Shown here piece by piece: positions 50,559 to 62,768 of a stretch of 64,000 nucleotides of DNA. Within the stretch, counting starts at the first letter, position 1, and every line of letters begins with the position of its first letter. The notes beneath the pieces were generated by a model, which made no database searches, was not told the DNA's origin, and worked only from the letters and a program-made list of their open reading frames with translations. The DNA is from Strongyloides papillosus (taxonomy: Eukaryota; Nematoda; Chromadorea; Rhabditida; Strongyloididae): the NCBI GenBank assembly GCA_005656395.1, contig SRSI01000079.1, positions 1,488,001 through 1,552,000 of the forward strand, written 5' to 3'. The position numbers and the translations under genes were made by a program.

Positions 50559-52548
50559 TTACTTTATTTTGAAAACACTATCTCCTACTTTGTTATTCTT
50601 ATTTTGATTTGCATTCGTGGGGACCACGTTTTTTGGAGCATTTTTTGCATGACTTATTAAATTAACGTTTGAATTCTTGGCGATTACCTTTTGCCCAAAA
50701 TTAATCACTTTATTACTTGTGTTTGCATTCTTAGTAACTGACGTTTTTCCTATATTTGTACATGTTTTACTAACATTCTTTTTTTTTTATAATTGGAACA
50801 TTAGAAATTGTTGAGACTACGGTTGAAGATTTAGTTGTTGATTGAGATGAAGATGTTGATGAATTGTTGTTTGATTTCTTTCTTTTAAATTTTTTTAAGA
50901 TTAGAAGTCCAACTATTAGGAGTACAGCAATAATGATAAAAATTCCAAAAATAATCCATACGGTAAAATTTGAGTCGATTAAAGTTATTGTGAATTCAGT
51001 TTTGTGTATATACCTTTGTTTCCCATTTTTAGAATTAGCATTTTTTACTCTTAAGGCACATATATATTTATTATTTGGTTGAAATGATTGAATGTCAGTA
51101 ATTTCAATAAATTTCCCTGTTTTTCCATCAAGCATTAATAAAGATGGTTGACAGAAATTTTCATAGAAGTCATTAAATGCTGGATGCTTTTTTCCTTCAA
51201 AAACTACGTGACATCCAACATGAGCATTATTCATTTTCCTTCTGTCAACGATATAAGTATCTATTTTCCCAAAGATGTCGTCGGCTTTATTTTCAAATTT
51301 TTGTATACTATCACTGATTTTTAAAAATAATTTTACATTTAAATATGGTACATTACATTTAGGTTCATAGTTTACTACAAATCCTAGATATGTTCCAGCT
51401 TTAGGATAAGTTTCAGTAATATCATTAACATCTATCAATTGTAGTTTTTGCTCAGGATAAAGATTCGTTGTTTGATTAACTATACTCACTTTAAATGTTC
51501 CGGCTTTAATATAATTATTTTCAGGCGGAAGAACGCTAACAATTCTGGAAGATGACTTAAATATACTATGACCACTGCACATTAATACATCATTAGAGAT
51601 TACGAGCATATCAGTTTTTTTTTCATCCTTGTTATGAATTCTATTGGATTCCTCTTTATTGTAATCATTGCATTCATAACCAACATTAATTGAAGGCATA
51701 TACTTTTGATCAAGACGACCACAGTTGATAAATGTTCCTTTATTATTATGACAGTAGGCTAATTTAAGAAATAGTTCTTCATTAAGTTGATTCATTTTAA
51801 TAGTATCTACAAGATTACTGTCATCCAAAAAGTAGCCAACATCTCTTCTTTCAATCACCCATTTTTTACTGGGACAAAAAACGACGTTGAATACATATTT
51901 ATTATTATTATTTTTTGGAATAAATTTCAAAATCAAATTAGGATACATTTCCGATTTTATGAATCCAATGTAATAATAATGAGTAAGTCGATTAATAGCT
52001 TTACTAAGTATGCCAGAAGAATCAGCGTCACCAGCTCCCCAATCGCAGTTATCTAAAGATCCAATTTCACAATAGTATAGATTGCAGAATAGAGAATCTA
52101 CAAAACCATCGAATCTGCCTTCCCATGCATTTCCATAACGACGAGATGTATATACGTCTCTTTTAACATTCTTTGTCACTTCTTTTATAGATAATACTAA
52201 ATCATCATTATATTTGCTAGCAGTTAAAAACTTATTTTCTAGAGATAATTTATAAACATTTACATTTCTTTTCATGTTCTTAACGCAATGTGAAGTAATA
52301 TATTCAATAATTTTTTGACCTTTCAATGTTTCGGAAAAATAAATTGGATCAACTGAACCACGACTATATTCTAATTGAAAATTTTCAGCTATATATGGGT
52401 TATTAAGATAGTCATCATTCTCTTGAAAAGAATCCGGAAATCCATTAAAAAAATCATACATACACGTATGTATTATAAATGCTAAGTGCAAATAAAATAC
52501 TTTTGCCATATATAAAAGTAACTTATAAAAATTAGAAATTTTAGTCAT
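50559..52548 (-). CDS. Orphan type I membrane protein; C-terminus interrupted by a homopolymer frameshift
   Basis: Intronless. As written, the frame gives 592 aa and stops at 50770. A hydrophobic N-terminus (second Met at residue 14) acts as a signal peptide. It is followed by a Cys-rich ectodomain of about 500 aa, a membrane segment (about 528-551, VWIIFGIFIIIAVLLIVGLL), a basic stop-transfer KKFKRKK, and a Ser/Thr-rich cytoplasmic tail. The frame shifts at a run of ten A (minus strand, near 50781-50790). Removing one base opens about 66 further codons (starting NVSKTCTNIGKTS) to a stop at 50559, for 662 aa. The decayed sister copy at 53.9-55.9 kb reads straight through this point, so the longer form is probably ancestral. 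No known family was recognised. Surface or secretory-pathway location is inferred. Confidence 0.7.
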
Positions 52549-53876
52549 GTATATATTTTTTTAATCGAAATTTATTTGTATATTTCTTTCGTAAAATGCA
52601 TATTATGGTCAAATTAAAAGAAATGCTTTTTAAGGGAATACTAAAGATGGACGGAAGTTTTAATATATAACTATTAATTAATAAGATATAGTTGAATACT
52701 TATATTAATATCTTATTATTATAATTCAAAGTGTTCATTATTCAAAATACATTTTAATAAACAAATTTGATTTCGCCTAGTTTCATTTAATCTTTCAATC
52801 CATTCAGTTGAAAATTTTTTTGTTTAAAAAGAATTTTTCAATAATTACCAAATAATCATTTTTTTTATTCTAAAGTTTATGGAAAAATCTACATTTACAT
52901 ATTATTTTATAAAAAATTGAATAATATTTTAAAAGAAGAATTTTTTCGTGAAAATTAGTTTTATATATACAAAAATCATGAATATTTTTTTATCTTTCTT
53001 AGTTAAAAGTAAACATATCTATTTATTAATTATTCATCAAAAATAATTAATATTTAGAGAACATATTAATATACTAAAACATTTTCCTTATTATGAGAGA
53101 AATACAGAAAAAAAGAGATTCATTCAAAAAGAATTCAATTTTTTGAACAAATAAATCTTGTGATAATCTTATTTTCTTAGATTTTTGGAATTTATCTAAT
53201 AAAAGGTAAAATGTCATTTAATTTCGATAACTATTCGTTGTGTTATGATTCCTTACAATTTGTATTTTTTTAAAAAAGTCTACCATTATTTGGTACAACT
53301 TGTTCAATCTTCGATCATTCTCCATAATATTAGGCTTCACAAATATTCAAATCTTACTTTTCGAACGAGTTATAAAACAAATGATAATTATAAAATAAGT
53401 TCATCGAGTAACAGAATAAAGAGTTAAAAAAGAGATTATTTTGGAAATAACTTGTTTAATTTCTCCAACAACCCTTTGGTGTAATCTCCATACTCAAATT
53501 AAATAAGGAACACACCTTCTGATTATTTATTCATTAGCATTGATTGTCTTTAACTAAAATCTGGTAAAGACAAAACATTTTTTTTATTTTCTTTTATCTT
53601 AGAAAGTACTAAAAAGTATTTTAATTCATAAATTAGATTATTTATGAATATCTGAAAAAAAAAATTAAATTCAAAAAGCGTATTTAATATTTCATCATAG
53701 TATTCATTCAATTTTCGAATTCCATTTACTATACTCTTTTAAATATTTTGCTAATAAAAAAATGATAATTAATCAGATTAAATTTAATAAAAATTATTTC
53801 ATTAAATTTACTTCAGTAAAATACAATAATACATAAAACACAAATATTATAATACTTAATAATAGCCTACTACTAT
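52549..53876. other. Spacer between the orphan gene and its pseudogene
   Basis: AT-rich. The part from about 53410 is the diverged copy of the 50095-50558 flank. No gene seen. Confidence 0.45.
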
Positions 53877-55876
53877 TTACTTTCATTTTAAAACACTATC
53901 TCCAATATCACTATTATTATTTTGATTTTTTGTTCTTTTAAGTTACTTTTTTAGAATATTTTTTGTCTGGTTTATTAAATTTAGATTTGAATTATTGGCA
54001 ATTGCTTTTTGTTTAAAATTGATCATTTTATTATTTATATTTTTAATCTTAGTAATTATCGTTTTTATTGTACTAATATGTGTTTTACAAACATTTTTTT
54101 TCCGTATGATTGGAGTATTAAGAATATTTGGAACCACGGTTAAAGATTTAGTTGTTGATTATGATGAGAATGTTGATGAAATTGTGGATGAACTGTTTTT
54201 TGTTTTCTTCTTTTGAATTTTTTTTTTCAAATTATAAGTCCAATTATTAAGAGTATGGTAACAATGTGGAAACTCAAAAAATAAACCATACAGTAAAATT
54301 TGACTCAATGGAACTTAATTTATTTGAACTTGTATCAATAAAATGAATGGTGAATTAGATCTCATGCATATATTGTTGTTCCCCATTTTTAGAATTAGCA
54401 TTCATCATTTTTTGAGACAATTATACTTACTATTTTGTTCCGATGATCGAAAGATAAAAATTTCTATAAATTCCTCTTGTTTTGTTATCAAGCTTTAATA
54501 AAGTCTGTTTACAAAATCTTTATAGTACTTTTTAAATGTTAAATATTTCTTTTTATCAAAAATTGAGTCATAACCAATCTGACTGTTATTCATATTAGTT
54601 TTGCCAACTACATAAGTGTCAATTTTAGAAAAATAGACATCACCTTAAATTTTTAAAGCTTGAATTGTATCATTAATTTTAAAATATGGTGTTATATTTA
54701 GGTATGGTACTCTACACTTATGTTCATAGTTTATTACGAATCCGAGATATTTTCTGGCATCACGATATTTTATTTGAATATCTTCGATGTTTTCAAGAGT
54801 TACTGGTTATAGTCTTTTTCCAAGAGAAAGATCTGATTTTCCACTTTTAAAGAAAGCTAGAGGTTTACAAAATTTATTATAATTATTTTCAGATGTAAGA
54901 ACTCCAATAGTTTTATTTACCGATTCATGCATATTTTTTCAATAACATATTAGTTTATGGGTACCCATAAGAACTATATCTTTTGTTTCTAGATTAGTTT
55001 TATGGATTTTATTAACTCCAGGTTCTTCATATTCGAAACAATCGTAACTAACATCAATTGAAAGGTATTCTGTCCTGTTTAAATGTGTTTCATTTATAAA
55101 CGTTTTATCTTTATGACAATAAGCTATTTTAAGAAATAGTTCCTCATTTTAATTGCCCATTTTCACGGTACCTATGTTTCCATTGTTATCTGTATTATAT
55201 TTAATTCTTTTAGCCTCCCTAAAAAAATTTGCATTGGGACAAAAAACGATCCTAAACACCTATTTATTTTTATTATTTTTCGAAATATGCTTCAAAATAA
55301 AACTATCATATCTATCTGATTTTGTAAATTCAATATAAAAATAAAGAGCAATTTTATAAAGTCATAAAAATCCTTACATCTTACATCCTCAATCGCAGAT
55401 TCAAAAAATTCAAATATTACAATAGATTACATGGCAGAAGAGAGTATTTTCATCCTCGATATGTACATTAAAGGTTTTTTATGTTTCTTAATTACGAAAA
55501 AAAATATCAGGGATAATTTATTTATTATTCTTCCTTCTTTTTCTAACATTGCAATTCACTGTTGTAGTTTTGAGTAGTTAGAAATTTTCTTGTTAAAGAT
55601 AATGGATAAAACATTATGTATCTTTTGCCATAATTCTGAATAATAAACAAAAAAAGAATAACCTTCATCCACTTTTTACACTTACAAAATGTTTTGAAAA
55701 TTGATATGAAGATTTTGAACCACGATAATATTCTAAATAATAGCCATCATCGCAATTAGAAAGTGGATCCAATTCATTATTCCTTACAACCAAAAAACAC
55801 GTATATTCGAAAAATAAGAAGTACAGACAAAATAGATTTGGTATTTTTAAAAATAACTTATAAAATTTTCCATCAT
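53877..55876 (-). pseudogene. Decayed tandem copy of the orphan membrane protein gene
   Basis: Homologous along its length to the intact gene at 50559-52548, in the same orientation. Matching landmarks include the GGGACAAAAAACGA block (55237 against 51870), the Ser/Thr-rich tail with TTGATTATGATGAGAATG (54157 against 50837), and the TAGCCTACTACTATTTAC end (53863 against 50545). Many stops and shifts break the ectodomain and the membrane segment region near 54230-54330 is rearranged. The longest intact piece, 53943-54137, carries the C-terminal tail (PIIRKKNVCKT.., KMINFKQKAIANN). It keeps the frame that is broken in the intact gene. Confidence 0.8.
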
Positions 55877-56245
55877 ATGTATGTCTTTATGAAACATTAA
55901 TATACAAATTATTTCTTAAAAAGTATATGGAAATTTTTAATTATGGAGGGTGCTTCAAAAGTAATATCTCGCACATTTAGTATAAAATCTCAGCTCCGGA
56001 TTCAGCTAGAAAAATTTTATTAAATTTTTTTAAAGGACTGTCTTATCAACAAGAATTTTTAGGACAAAAATAATATATTTATTCTATGTGGAATTATAGG
56101 TCACTAAAATTACGACCTTGTCTTCTATTTAACGTTTTTTAACTTTGTTATTTGGAAACCAGTAAACTTTACTATAGCTATTAAGAAAACACCAATTTTG
56201 TTAATATAATCGTCTATTGTATCATTAACGTTAGATTCCTTAACA
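55877..56245. other. Spacer before the inverted repeat
   Basis: No gene. The stretch from about 55945 (GAGGGTGCTTCAAAAGTAA) has a higher GC content and looks like the end of some mobile element, but I cannot name it. Confidence 0.3.
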
Positions 56246-56249
56246 TATT

Positions 56250-57680
56250 AAATTTTAAAATAAGTTTGCTGAGAAAGTCGAGCAATTTTAAATATGTGGG
56301 ACAAGCAAAAATCTAAGACCCCATTTTTATATGCTTAAACAATACCCCTAGGTGACATATTACCACATATAAAATATTAGCTTCATATCTTCACTCTACG
56401 CGTTTTTATAGCTTCAGAAACTTTTCGACCATGATTGCGTATCTCAAAAACTACTTTATGAAACTATATCAATATATATATCATTCCTCACCATTTTTAG
56501 AGTACTTTTCGAGTACCAAGATAAATTTTGAAAAATCTTACTTTTAAGTATATTTTGTGACAAAAAATTATAAAAAATGAAAACCCCAATTTCGAAAATA
56601 TTAAATTCGAATTCAGCGTGTCTGAAAACTTATGTATACGTTTTCGAATTATTAAAAAAGTGCTGAGAAAAAAAGTTATACGTAAAAAATTTTGAACATA
56701 ATTTTTAAAATCAACAAAATTCATTTTACTAGCAAATATTTGATTTTTTTTACTTTTAACAATCAAATTTATTTTTTATTTTATCAATTATTACATTTCT
56801 ACAAAACTTTTACATGACAACCTTCATAGCGATAATAGCTAAATTTAAAATTAACTAAAATTTTTTCAAAACTATTGTAGATAAACAAAATATTAAAATA
56901 CGATAATTTAAAAATTTGACTAAAATATTTTATATACTTTCTAAGTTATAAAAATTTAAAGTTATTTTGAAAAACTAACATTTATTCTATTAAAAGTGAT
57001 AGAAAACACGTGATATATTTGCCAAGTAATGTAATTTATAGCAAAATTAAGCATATTATATATTTTATGGATTTAAATGAACCGGAATATAATCAAAACA
57101 TTATTTTCTTCAACTTTTTTTACTTAGACTAATATTAAATTTACTAAGCAATACAAATATATAATCTAATATAGGATAAAACTAAATGTTTTATAGTCTT
57201 TTTAACATATTAGTATAGCAAAATTATATTCGAAATATTTTACGTATAACTTTTTTTCTCAGCACTCTTTTAATGATTCAAAAACGTATATATAGGTTTT
57301 CAGACACACTGAATTCGAATATGATATTTTCAAGATTGGGATTTTTCATTTTCTATGGTTTTTTGTCACAAAATATACTTAAAGGTAAGATTTTTCAAAA
57401 TTTATCCTGGTACTTGAAAAGTACTTTAAAAATGGTGAAGAATGATATATATATTGATATAGTTTCATAAAGTAGTTTTTGAGATACGCAATCATGGTCG
57501 AAAAGTTTCTGAAGCTATAAAAACGCGTAGAGTGAAGATATGAAGCTAATATTTTATATGTGGTAATATGTCACCTAGGGGTATTGTTTAAGCATATAAA
57601 AATGGGGTCTTAGATTTTTGCTTGTCCCACCTTGTTCGAGTTTCTCAAGAAACGTATTTTAAATAAATGAAAATTTCCCA
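56250..57680. repeat. Long inverted repeat (foldback element)
   Basis: The left arm at about 56250-56712 and right arm at about 57214-57675 are reverse complements with few differences. The best-conserved core is 56296-56693 against 57233-57630, both 398 bp, bounded by GTGGGACAAGC and GCTTGTCCCAC. The loop is about 500 bp. Outside the core, weaker pairing continues (TGAGAAAGTCGAGCAA against TGAGAAACTCGAACAA). No transposase was seen, and no clear target-site duplication is visible. It could be a foldback/MITE-like non-autonomous element or an inverted duplication. Each arm contains the same short mirrored ORF, which I do not regard as a gene. Confidence 0.8.
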
Positions 57681-58439
57681 ATTTTTGGTAAAGTTACATG
57701 GTTTTTTAATTAGAAGAGTCTTATTAAACAATTCAAAAAAAATTATAGATTGTACAAAAAGTTATGACAAAATAAATACAGTCCATTTTTCATTATTCTT
57801 TCAAATTTAAAATAAAATATAGTAATTTAATTAAACTAATCAAGAAAATATTTTGGCTTATCATATATAACCTTTTAACGTATTCAGCTTAGAATTTTTT
57901 TTACTCCAACAAATTTACGAAAAAGCCTAAATCCACACAAATCAGAAATTCCTTTTTTTAACTCCTTATTATGTTTATTTATATTTTTAAACTTAATATT
58001 GTTGATAAACTGTTAAAAAAATCTCCATATTGAAACTTCTATGGCTTTGTTTAAAATCAAAATGCTTGTAATGATCTTATGATAAAAATATAGAGGATAA
58101 TCTTATCTTTAAAATAACCATAACATCATTATAAAACAATCAGTGACGTTCTTTCTACTGAATATTTTCTAAAGAAATTATATTCATTTTAAACACCAGC
58201 TTTTATTCTACATTATAATACAAGACCACTCTTACCAATCAATTTTTTATGATAAAATAATGGAATATTTCTCCACCTATTATACTTCAAATTGGAAATG
58301 TATAAGAGAATGCTGAAAAAAATAAACTTAACTTTTTGCTTCGCTTATCAATACATTATTTATTATCATTTTTTAAATGCTGTAGTTATAAAAAGTTGTG
58401 AGTATAAATAGTTAAAGAGAAAGTTAATATTAATTATAA
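57681..58439. other. AT-rich intergenic DNA
   Basis: Nothing recognised. The last 100 bp are probably the 3' UTR of the kinase. Confidence 0.5.
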
Positions 58440-59489
58440 TTATTTACTTTTTTTTCTTTTTCTTCTAGAAGTACGTTCAGTTGTTAGATCTTCGTCATTG
58501 TTATCTTCAATAAGAGAAGTATTAGCTTGTAACTCCCAATCATATTGTTCTTGGTAGCTGTACCCACTATCAGTGAATGTCGTCTTGAGAAGACCTTGAA
58601 TATATTCATAATTTGGTTTTTCAAGGAATTTTATCTTATCAATATCAAGTAGCAAATTGTGCATAAATTTCGGTGTTTTTGCAAACATTTTAGGTGTTGG
58701 TGTTCTGAGAATAGTCTTGATATCTTTTACCCTATGCCTAGCCCTACGTGGTATCCTATTCCATGGCAATTTTCCTTCAAAAAATTCATAAGCCATGTAA
58801 AACCAACTTTCTATATCATCGCGACGGCATTGTAGTTTGAATTGATGATTTGCCAACGGACAATACCTAACAGTTCCTTTGAAAGATGTTACACAGTAAT
58901 TACTAATAATCGTTGATTCATTATCATTTCTGAAGTCCCTTGCGACACCAAAATCTATAATATAGATTGATTTTGGAGCTACTAAAGGCCGGCCAAGACA
59001 AAAATTTGATGGTTTAACGTCTCTTGAAACATATCCCAAGGAGTGTAATTCATTGATAGCTGCTAATGTTTGCATTAATGTCCGAAGAGTTGTGCTTTTT
59101 GAAAATGTTTTACTTGGAAGCCTTTTTTTGATATCGGCAAGATTTCTTCCAAGACATGTCATTATGAAAAAGGGATTAATAAATTCACTACAGGTTCCGT
59201 AGTCATACATATTAACTATATGAACATACTTCCTTTTGTTAGCTTCTTCAAAAATTTGTATTTCTTGTGTAAATGCTGGATCTGTCTCCGTTTTTAGAGC
59301 ACGAATACGATTTTTAGAATCAGTACACAAGAATACCGTCCCATAACCACCTTTACCTAATTGTTTTTTGATTGAATATTTCTTATCATTATTCTTGTTA
59401 ACAACTACAAAAGATGTTGCTTTTGAAATTTGTTCTTCATCCGTCTCTGCACTAACCTCTGGACTATTAACATGGGTAGATTCAGTCAT
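58440..59489 (-). CDS. CK1/TTBK-like protein kinase, active
   Basis: Single exon of 349 aa. Gly-rich loop LGKGGYGTV (44-52), catalytic Lys66 in RALKTE, catalytic loop SRDVKPSNF (Asp157; Ser replaces the usual His), DFG at 179-181 (YIIDFGVAR) and the CK1-specific segment FKGTVRYCPLANHQ with RRDDIESWFYMAYEF. The tail is basic (RRKRKKSK) and may be a nuclear signal. Nematodes carry many such CK1-group kinases, often with male-germline expression; that role is inferred from the family. It is immediately upstream of a related pseudokinase in the map, in the same orientation, so local duplication is likely. Confidence 0.88.
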   Translation of the reverse strand: MTESTHVNSPEVSAETDEEQISKATSFVVVNKNNDKKYSIKKQLGKGGYGTVFLCTDSKNRIRALKTETDPAFTQEIQIFEEANKRKYVHIVNMYDYGTCSEFINPFFIMTCLGRNLADIKKRLPSKTFSKSTTLRTLMQTLAAINELHSLGYVSRDVKPSNFCLGRPLVAPKSIYIIDFGVARDFRNDNESTIISNYCVTSFKGTVRYCPLANHQFKLQCRRDDIESWFYMAYEFFEGKLPWNRIPRRARHRVKDIKTILRTPTPKMFAKTPKFMHNLLLDIDKIKFLEKPNYEYIQGLLKTTFTDSGYSYQEQYDWELQANTSLIEDNNDEDLTTERTSRRKRKKSK

Positions 59490-59683
59490 TTATAAAAATG
59501 TGTATGAATGCTATCATAATAAGAAAACAAAATTTTATAAAACTGAATGACAAGATAATTTGCTTAAATAATATTAAAATTTTTATGAAATAGCGATGTA
59601 AAAACATGTTATTAAATTTAATTGAATATTAATTTTATCATATTATTATTATTTATATATTATCTTTAATTTTACTTTTTTCA

Positions 59684-60682
59684 TTAAGGAATATAGGAGC
59701 GTTCATCAGTATAAAGATCCGTTCTACTAACTTTACATCTTGAAAATTTGTGAATCATTTGCATCATCTCATGACAAATAACACTGCAATCAATTTCCTC
59801 AGAACCTTTCGTAAAATAATCACAATAATTTCTAAAGAAATCAGGAGTTTTGTCATAGTATATTTCATCCTCAGTATTTCGAAGTTTTTTCTTCCCATTA
59901 ATAATATCTTTATCTTTGTTCGTTTTTTCTTTAAACCATGGAAGCGTTCCTTCAAAAAGTAACACACCAATATAAAACCAACTTTCTATATCATCAGAAG
60001 GAAAGTAGATCTTCTCCTTTTCATGTTGACTTATTGAACAGTATTTTATATTCTTGCCACCAAAACTTGTAATTCTTTTCGGACAAAATTTACTTTCTTT
60101 TTTGTCTACAATTTTACAGCACGTCTCGAAATTTGTCATAACAATTGGCCTATAATCCTTACTGATCTTGGAGTTGTAGCGATGACAGAATGTTGATGGC
60201 TTAATGCTTCTATGAACATATCCAATGCTATGAAGGTAATTAATAATGCTCAAAGAATCATGTAGTATTACCAACGCGTCAAATTTATCCATTTTACACT
60301 CTTTGTACTTTATTCTAATTTCATTCAAATTCTCTCCTAATTTTTCATAGACTATACATAAAGATTTTGTTCCTTCCAAATATCCATGGTCTATGATATT
60401 GTTGAATCTGTTAAATTTTTTGATATCCTCCTCATAATCAAACATACTCCTTATTGTTTTTATGTGATGTTCAGTCAACTCCATTTCTGCCTTGTAAGAT
60501 TCTTCATCGACAAATTTTATGATCCTTTCAGTCTTGTTTTTATCTTGACAAAGCCGAATTATAGAAAATTCACCCTTTCTTAGAACAAGGCTTAAATCAT
60601 ACTTGTCCTTTTTTACAAAATCACCTGATATTGTATTTTGTGTGTCTTCAATTGAACGTAATCCTTCAGATATAGAAGCCAT
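59684..60682 (-). CDS. CK1-group pseudokinase
   Basis: Single exon of 332 aa with the same layout as the neighbouring kinase, including NYLHSIGYVHR, SDDIESWFYIGVLLFEGTLPW and a C-terminal lobe. The ATP-site Lys is kept (Lys56, IIKFVDEE). The catalytic-loop Asp is Ser159 (HRSIKPSTF), the DFG motif is NFE (184-186), and the glycine loop is RKGEFSII. The reading frame is fully open, so it is probably a maintained protein without phosphotransfer, perhaps an allosteric partner or decoy. An alternative is a young non-functional copy. Confidence 0.85.
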   Translation of the reverse strand: MASISEGLRSIEDTQNTISGDFVKKDKYDLSLVLRKGEFSIIRLCQDKNKTERIIKFVDEESYKAEMELTEHHIKTIRSMFDYEEDIKKFNRFNNIIDHGYLEGTKSLCIVYEKLGENLNEIRIKYKECKMDKFDALVILHDSLSIINYLHSIGYVHRSIKPSTFCHRYNSKISKDYRPIVMTNFETCCKIVDKKESKFCPKRITSFGGKNIKYCSISQHEKEKIYFPSDDIESWFYIGVLLFEGTLPWFKEKTNKDKDIINGKKKLRNTEDEIYYDKTPDFFRNYCDYFTKGSEEIDCSVICHEMMQMIHKFSRCKVSRTDLYTDERSYIP

Positions 60683-61035
60683 AACTAAAACTACATCCTT
60701 TCATTACTTTTTAAATGTAGCCAACCAACAATGAAATTTAAATTAGACTTATATTCAAAAAATAAAATTCATGACATGTTCTGACAGACTAACACTCCTG
60801 TAAAATCACCACGAAATCACACTTGTAGAAAGGAGCTGGAAATCCATCCAAGAAACTCTAGTACTTCTCCACAAGTACGCTTCCATGTTCGGAACACCAC
60901 AAACTAACTTCTTAGACACAGGAAACATTCATTTTTATAATCTAAATCATCACGTAACTAGACAACACAAAAATGATGACAATCAAAGCAAATAATAAGA
61001 ATTATGATCAAAGACAAATCAAGAATGTAGTTGGT
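60683..61035. other. Intergenic DNA with a GC-richer patch
   Basis: Between about 60780 and 60925 base composition is near balanced and several frames on both strands stay open, but none has a start codon with splice support. It is probably promoter DNA of the pseudokinase or an old gene relic. Confidence 0.35.
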
Positions 61036-61051
61036 GGCCCTAAAGAGGGCC
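61036..61051 (-). terminator. Histone H3 mRNA 3' stem-loop
   Basis: GGCCCT-CTTT-AGGGCC on the minus strand, 40 nt after the H3 stop. This is the SLBP-bound hairpin of replication-dependent histone mRNAs. The first loop base is C, as known for nematodes. No AATAAA was found just beyond it, unlike the other three histone genes here. Confidence 0.9.
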
Positions 61052-61090
61052 GTTGGGATAAAAAAAACAGAAATGACATTAGTGAGAAAT

Positions 61091-61577
<487 letters not shown>

Positions 61578-61596
61578 CTGACAAAAAAAGTGGACA

Positions 61597-61611
61597 CACC
61601 CACTACACACG
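61597..61611 (+). promoter_or_regulatory. CACCC-type shared histone promoter motif
   Basis: CACCCACTACACACG matches the consensus C(A/G)CCCA(A/C)(C/T)A(C/T)ACACG shared by all histone promoters in this cluster. Here it is in plus orientation, opposite to H3. Confidence 0.5.
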
Positions 61612-61630
61612 CAAAATATGTGACGCGCAC

Positions 61631-61645
61631 CGCCCAACATACACG
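61631..61645 (+). promoter_or_regulatory. CGCCC-type shared histone promoter motif (H4)
   Basis: CGCCCAACATACACG lies 15 bp before the H4 TATA box. It is one of four matching 15-mers in the cluster. Confidence 0.5.
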
Positions 61646-61660
61646 AGGTCATAGAATAGG

Positions 61661-62048
<388 letters not shown>

Positions 62049-62096
62049 TTCTATCACCTTCTACTGTACATCTCTTTGCTTTTTTTGAATCCCAAC

Positions 62097-62112
62097 GGCC
62101 CTCTTTAGGGCC
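62097..62112 (+). terminator. Histone H4 mRNA 3' stem-loop
   Basis: GGCCCTCTTTAGGGCC, 48 nt after the stop. A canonical AATAAA follows at 62151-62156, 39 nt beyond the hairpin. Confidence 0.92.
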
Positions 62113-62159
62113 ACCCAGTATTATTGTCTCTTTCCTTGTGTTTATTTCGAAATAAAGTT

Positions 62160-62670
62160 TTTTTAACACTTTTTATCTTGTTTTGTTTCAAATACCTATG
62201 GAAATCTTTAGATTCATCTTTTTACTTCATAGGACACAAGTTATGAAGCACTATTTTGTTTCAGATACTCGTGATTTCCTTACCTGAGGTCGACATTCGG
62301 TTTCACGCTTGTAATTTCTTGTACTTTTACCTCTATCATGTGATATATTATATCTAGGGTTGAAGCGTTGAAATTACGCGCCGCAAAAAAGTGGTAAAGT
62401 GTTTGTGCATTTTTTTTTTGCAAAAATTTATTAAAAACCTCTTTTTATCTATCATACATGGAAGTTGATAAATACCGAATAAATAATACATATTTTCGAG
62501 AATCATGATGGAAAAAGCCTTCAAGCACGATTACCCTTTTCTCAGTATCTTATCTAAGAAAAGTACTGGACAAAAAGCAACAACAAATGACAGTTTTTCG
62601 TTCTCATACGAAAAAACAAATTACTTATAAATATTTTATTTCAAAAAAACATTTCAAGCACAATTAAAAA
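62160..62670. other. Spacer between the two histone pairs
   Basis: No gene seen in this roughly 500 bp. It holds the 3' flanks of H4 (plus) and H2B (minus). Confidence 0.5.
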
Positions 62671-62713
62671 CTTTATTAAAAGTGGCAAGAAAAAATAAAA
62701 AGCTCAAGATGGT

Positions 62714-62729
62714 GGCCCTAAAGAGGGCC
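62714..62729 (-). terminator. Histone H2B mRNA 3' stem-loop
   Basis: GGCCCTCTTTAGGGCC on the minus strand, about 39 nt after the H2B stop. AATAAA on the same strand lies at 62677-62672. Confidence 0.92.
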
Positions 62730-62768
62730 GTTGGGATAAAATAAAGTTTAATAGAAAAACGCAGCAAT

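Noticed and set aside
55945..55985. Mariner/Tc-type terminal repeat
   Set aside because: The words GGGTGCTTCAAAAGTAAT are only loosely reminiscent of mariner ends; no matching inverted end or transposase found.
56497..57470. Two similar ORFs within the inverted repeat
   Set aside because: They are mirror images of one another caused by the repeat; no start context, family or splice support.
60780..60930. Coding gene in the GC-richer patch upstream of the pseudokinase
   Set aside because: Several frames on both strands stay open, as expected by composition, and none has start and splice support.
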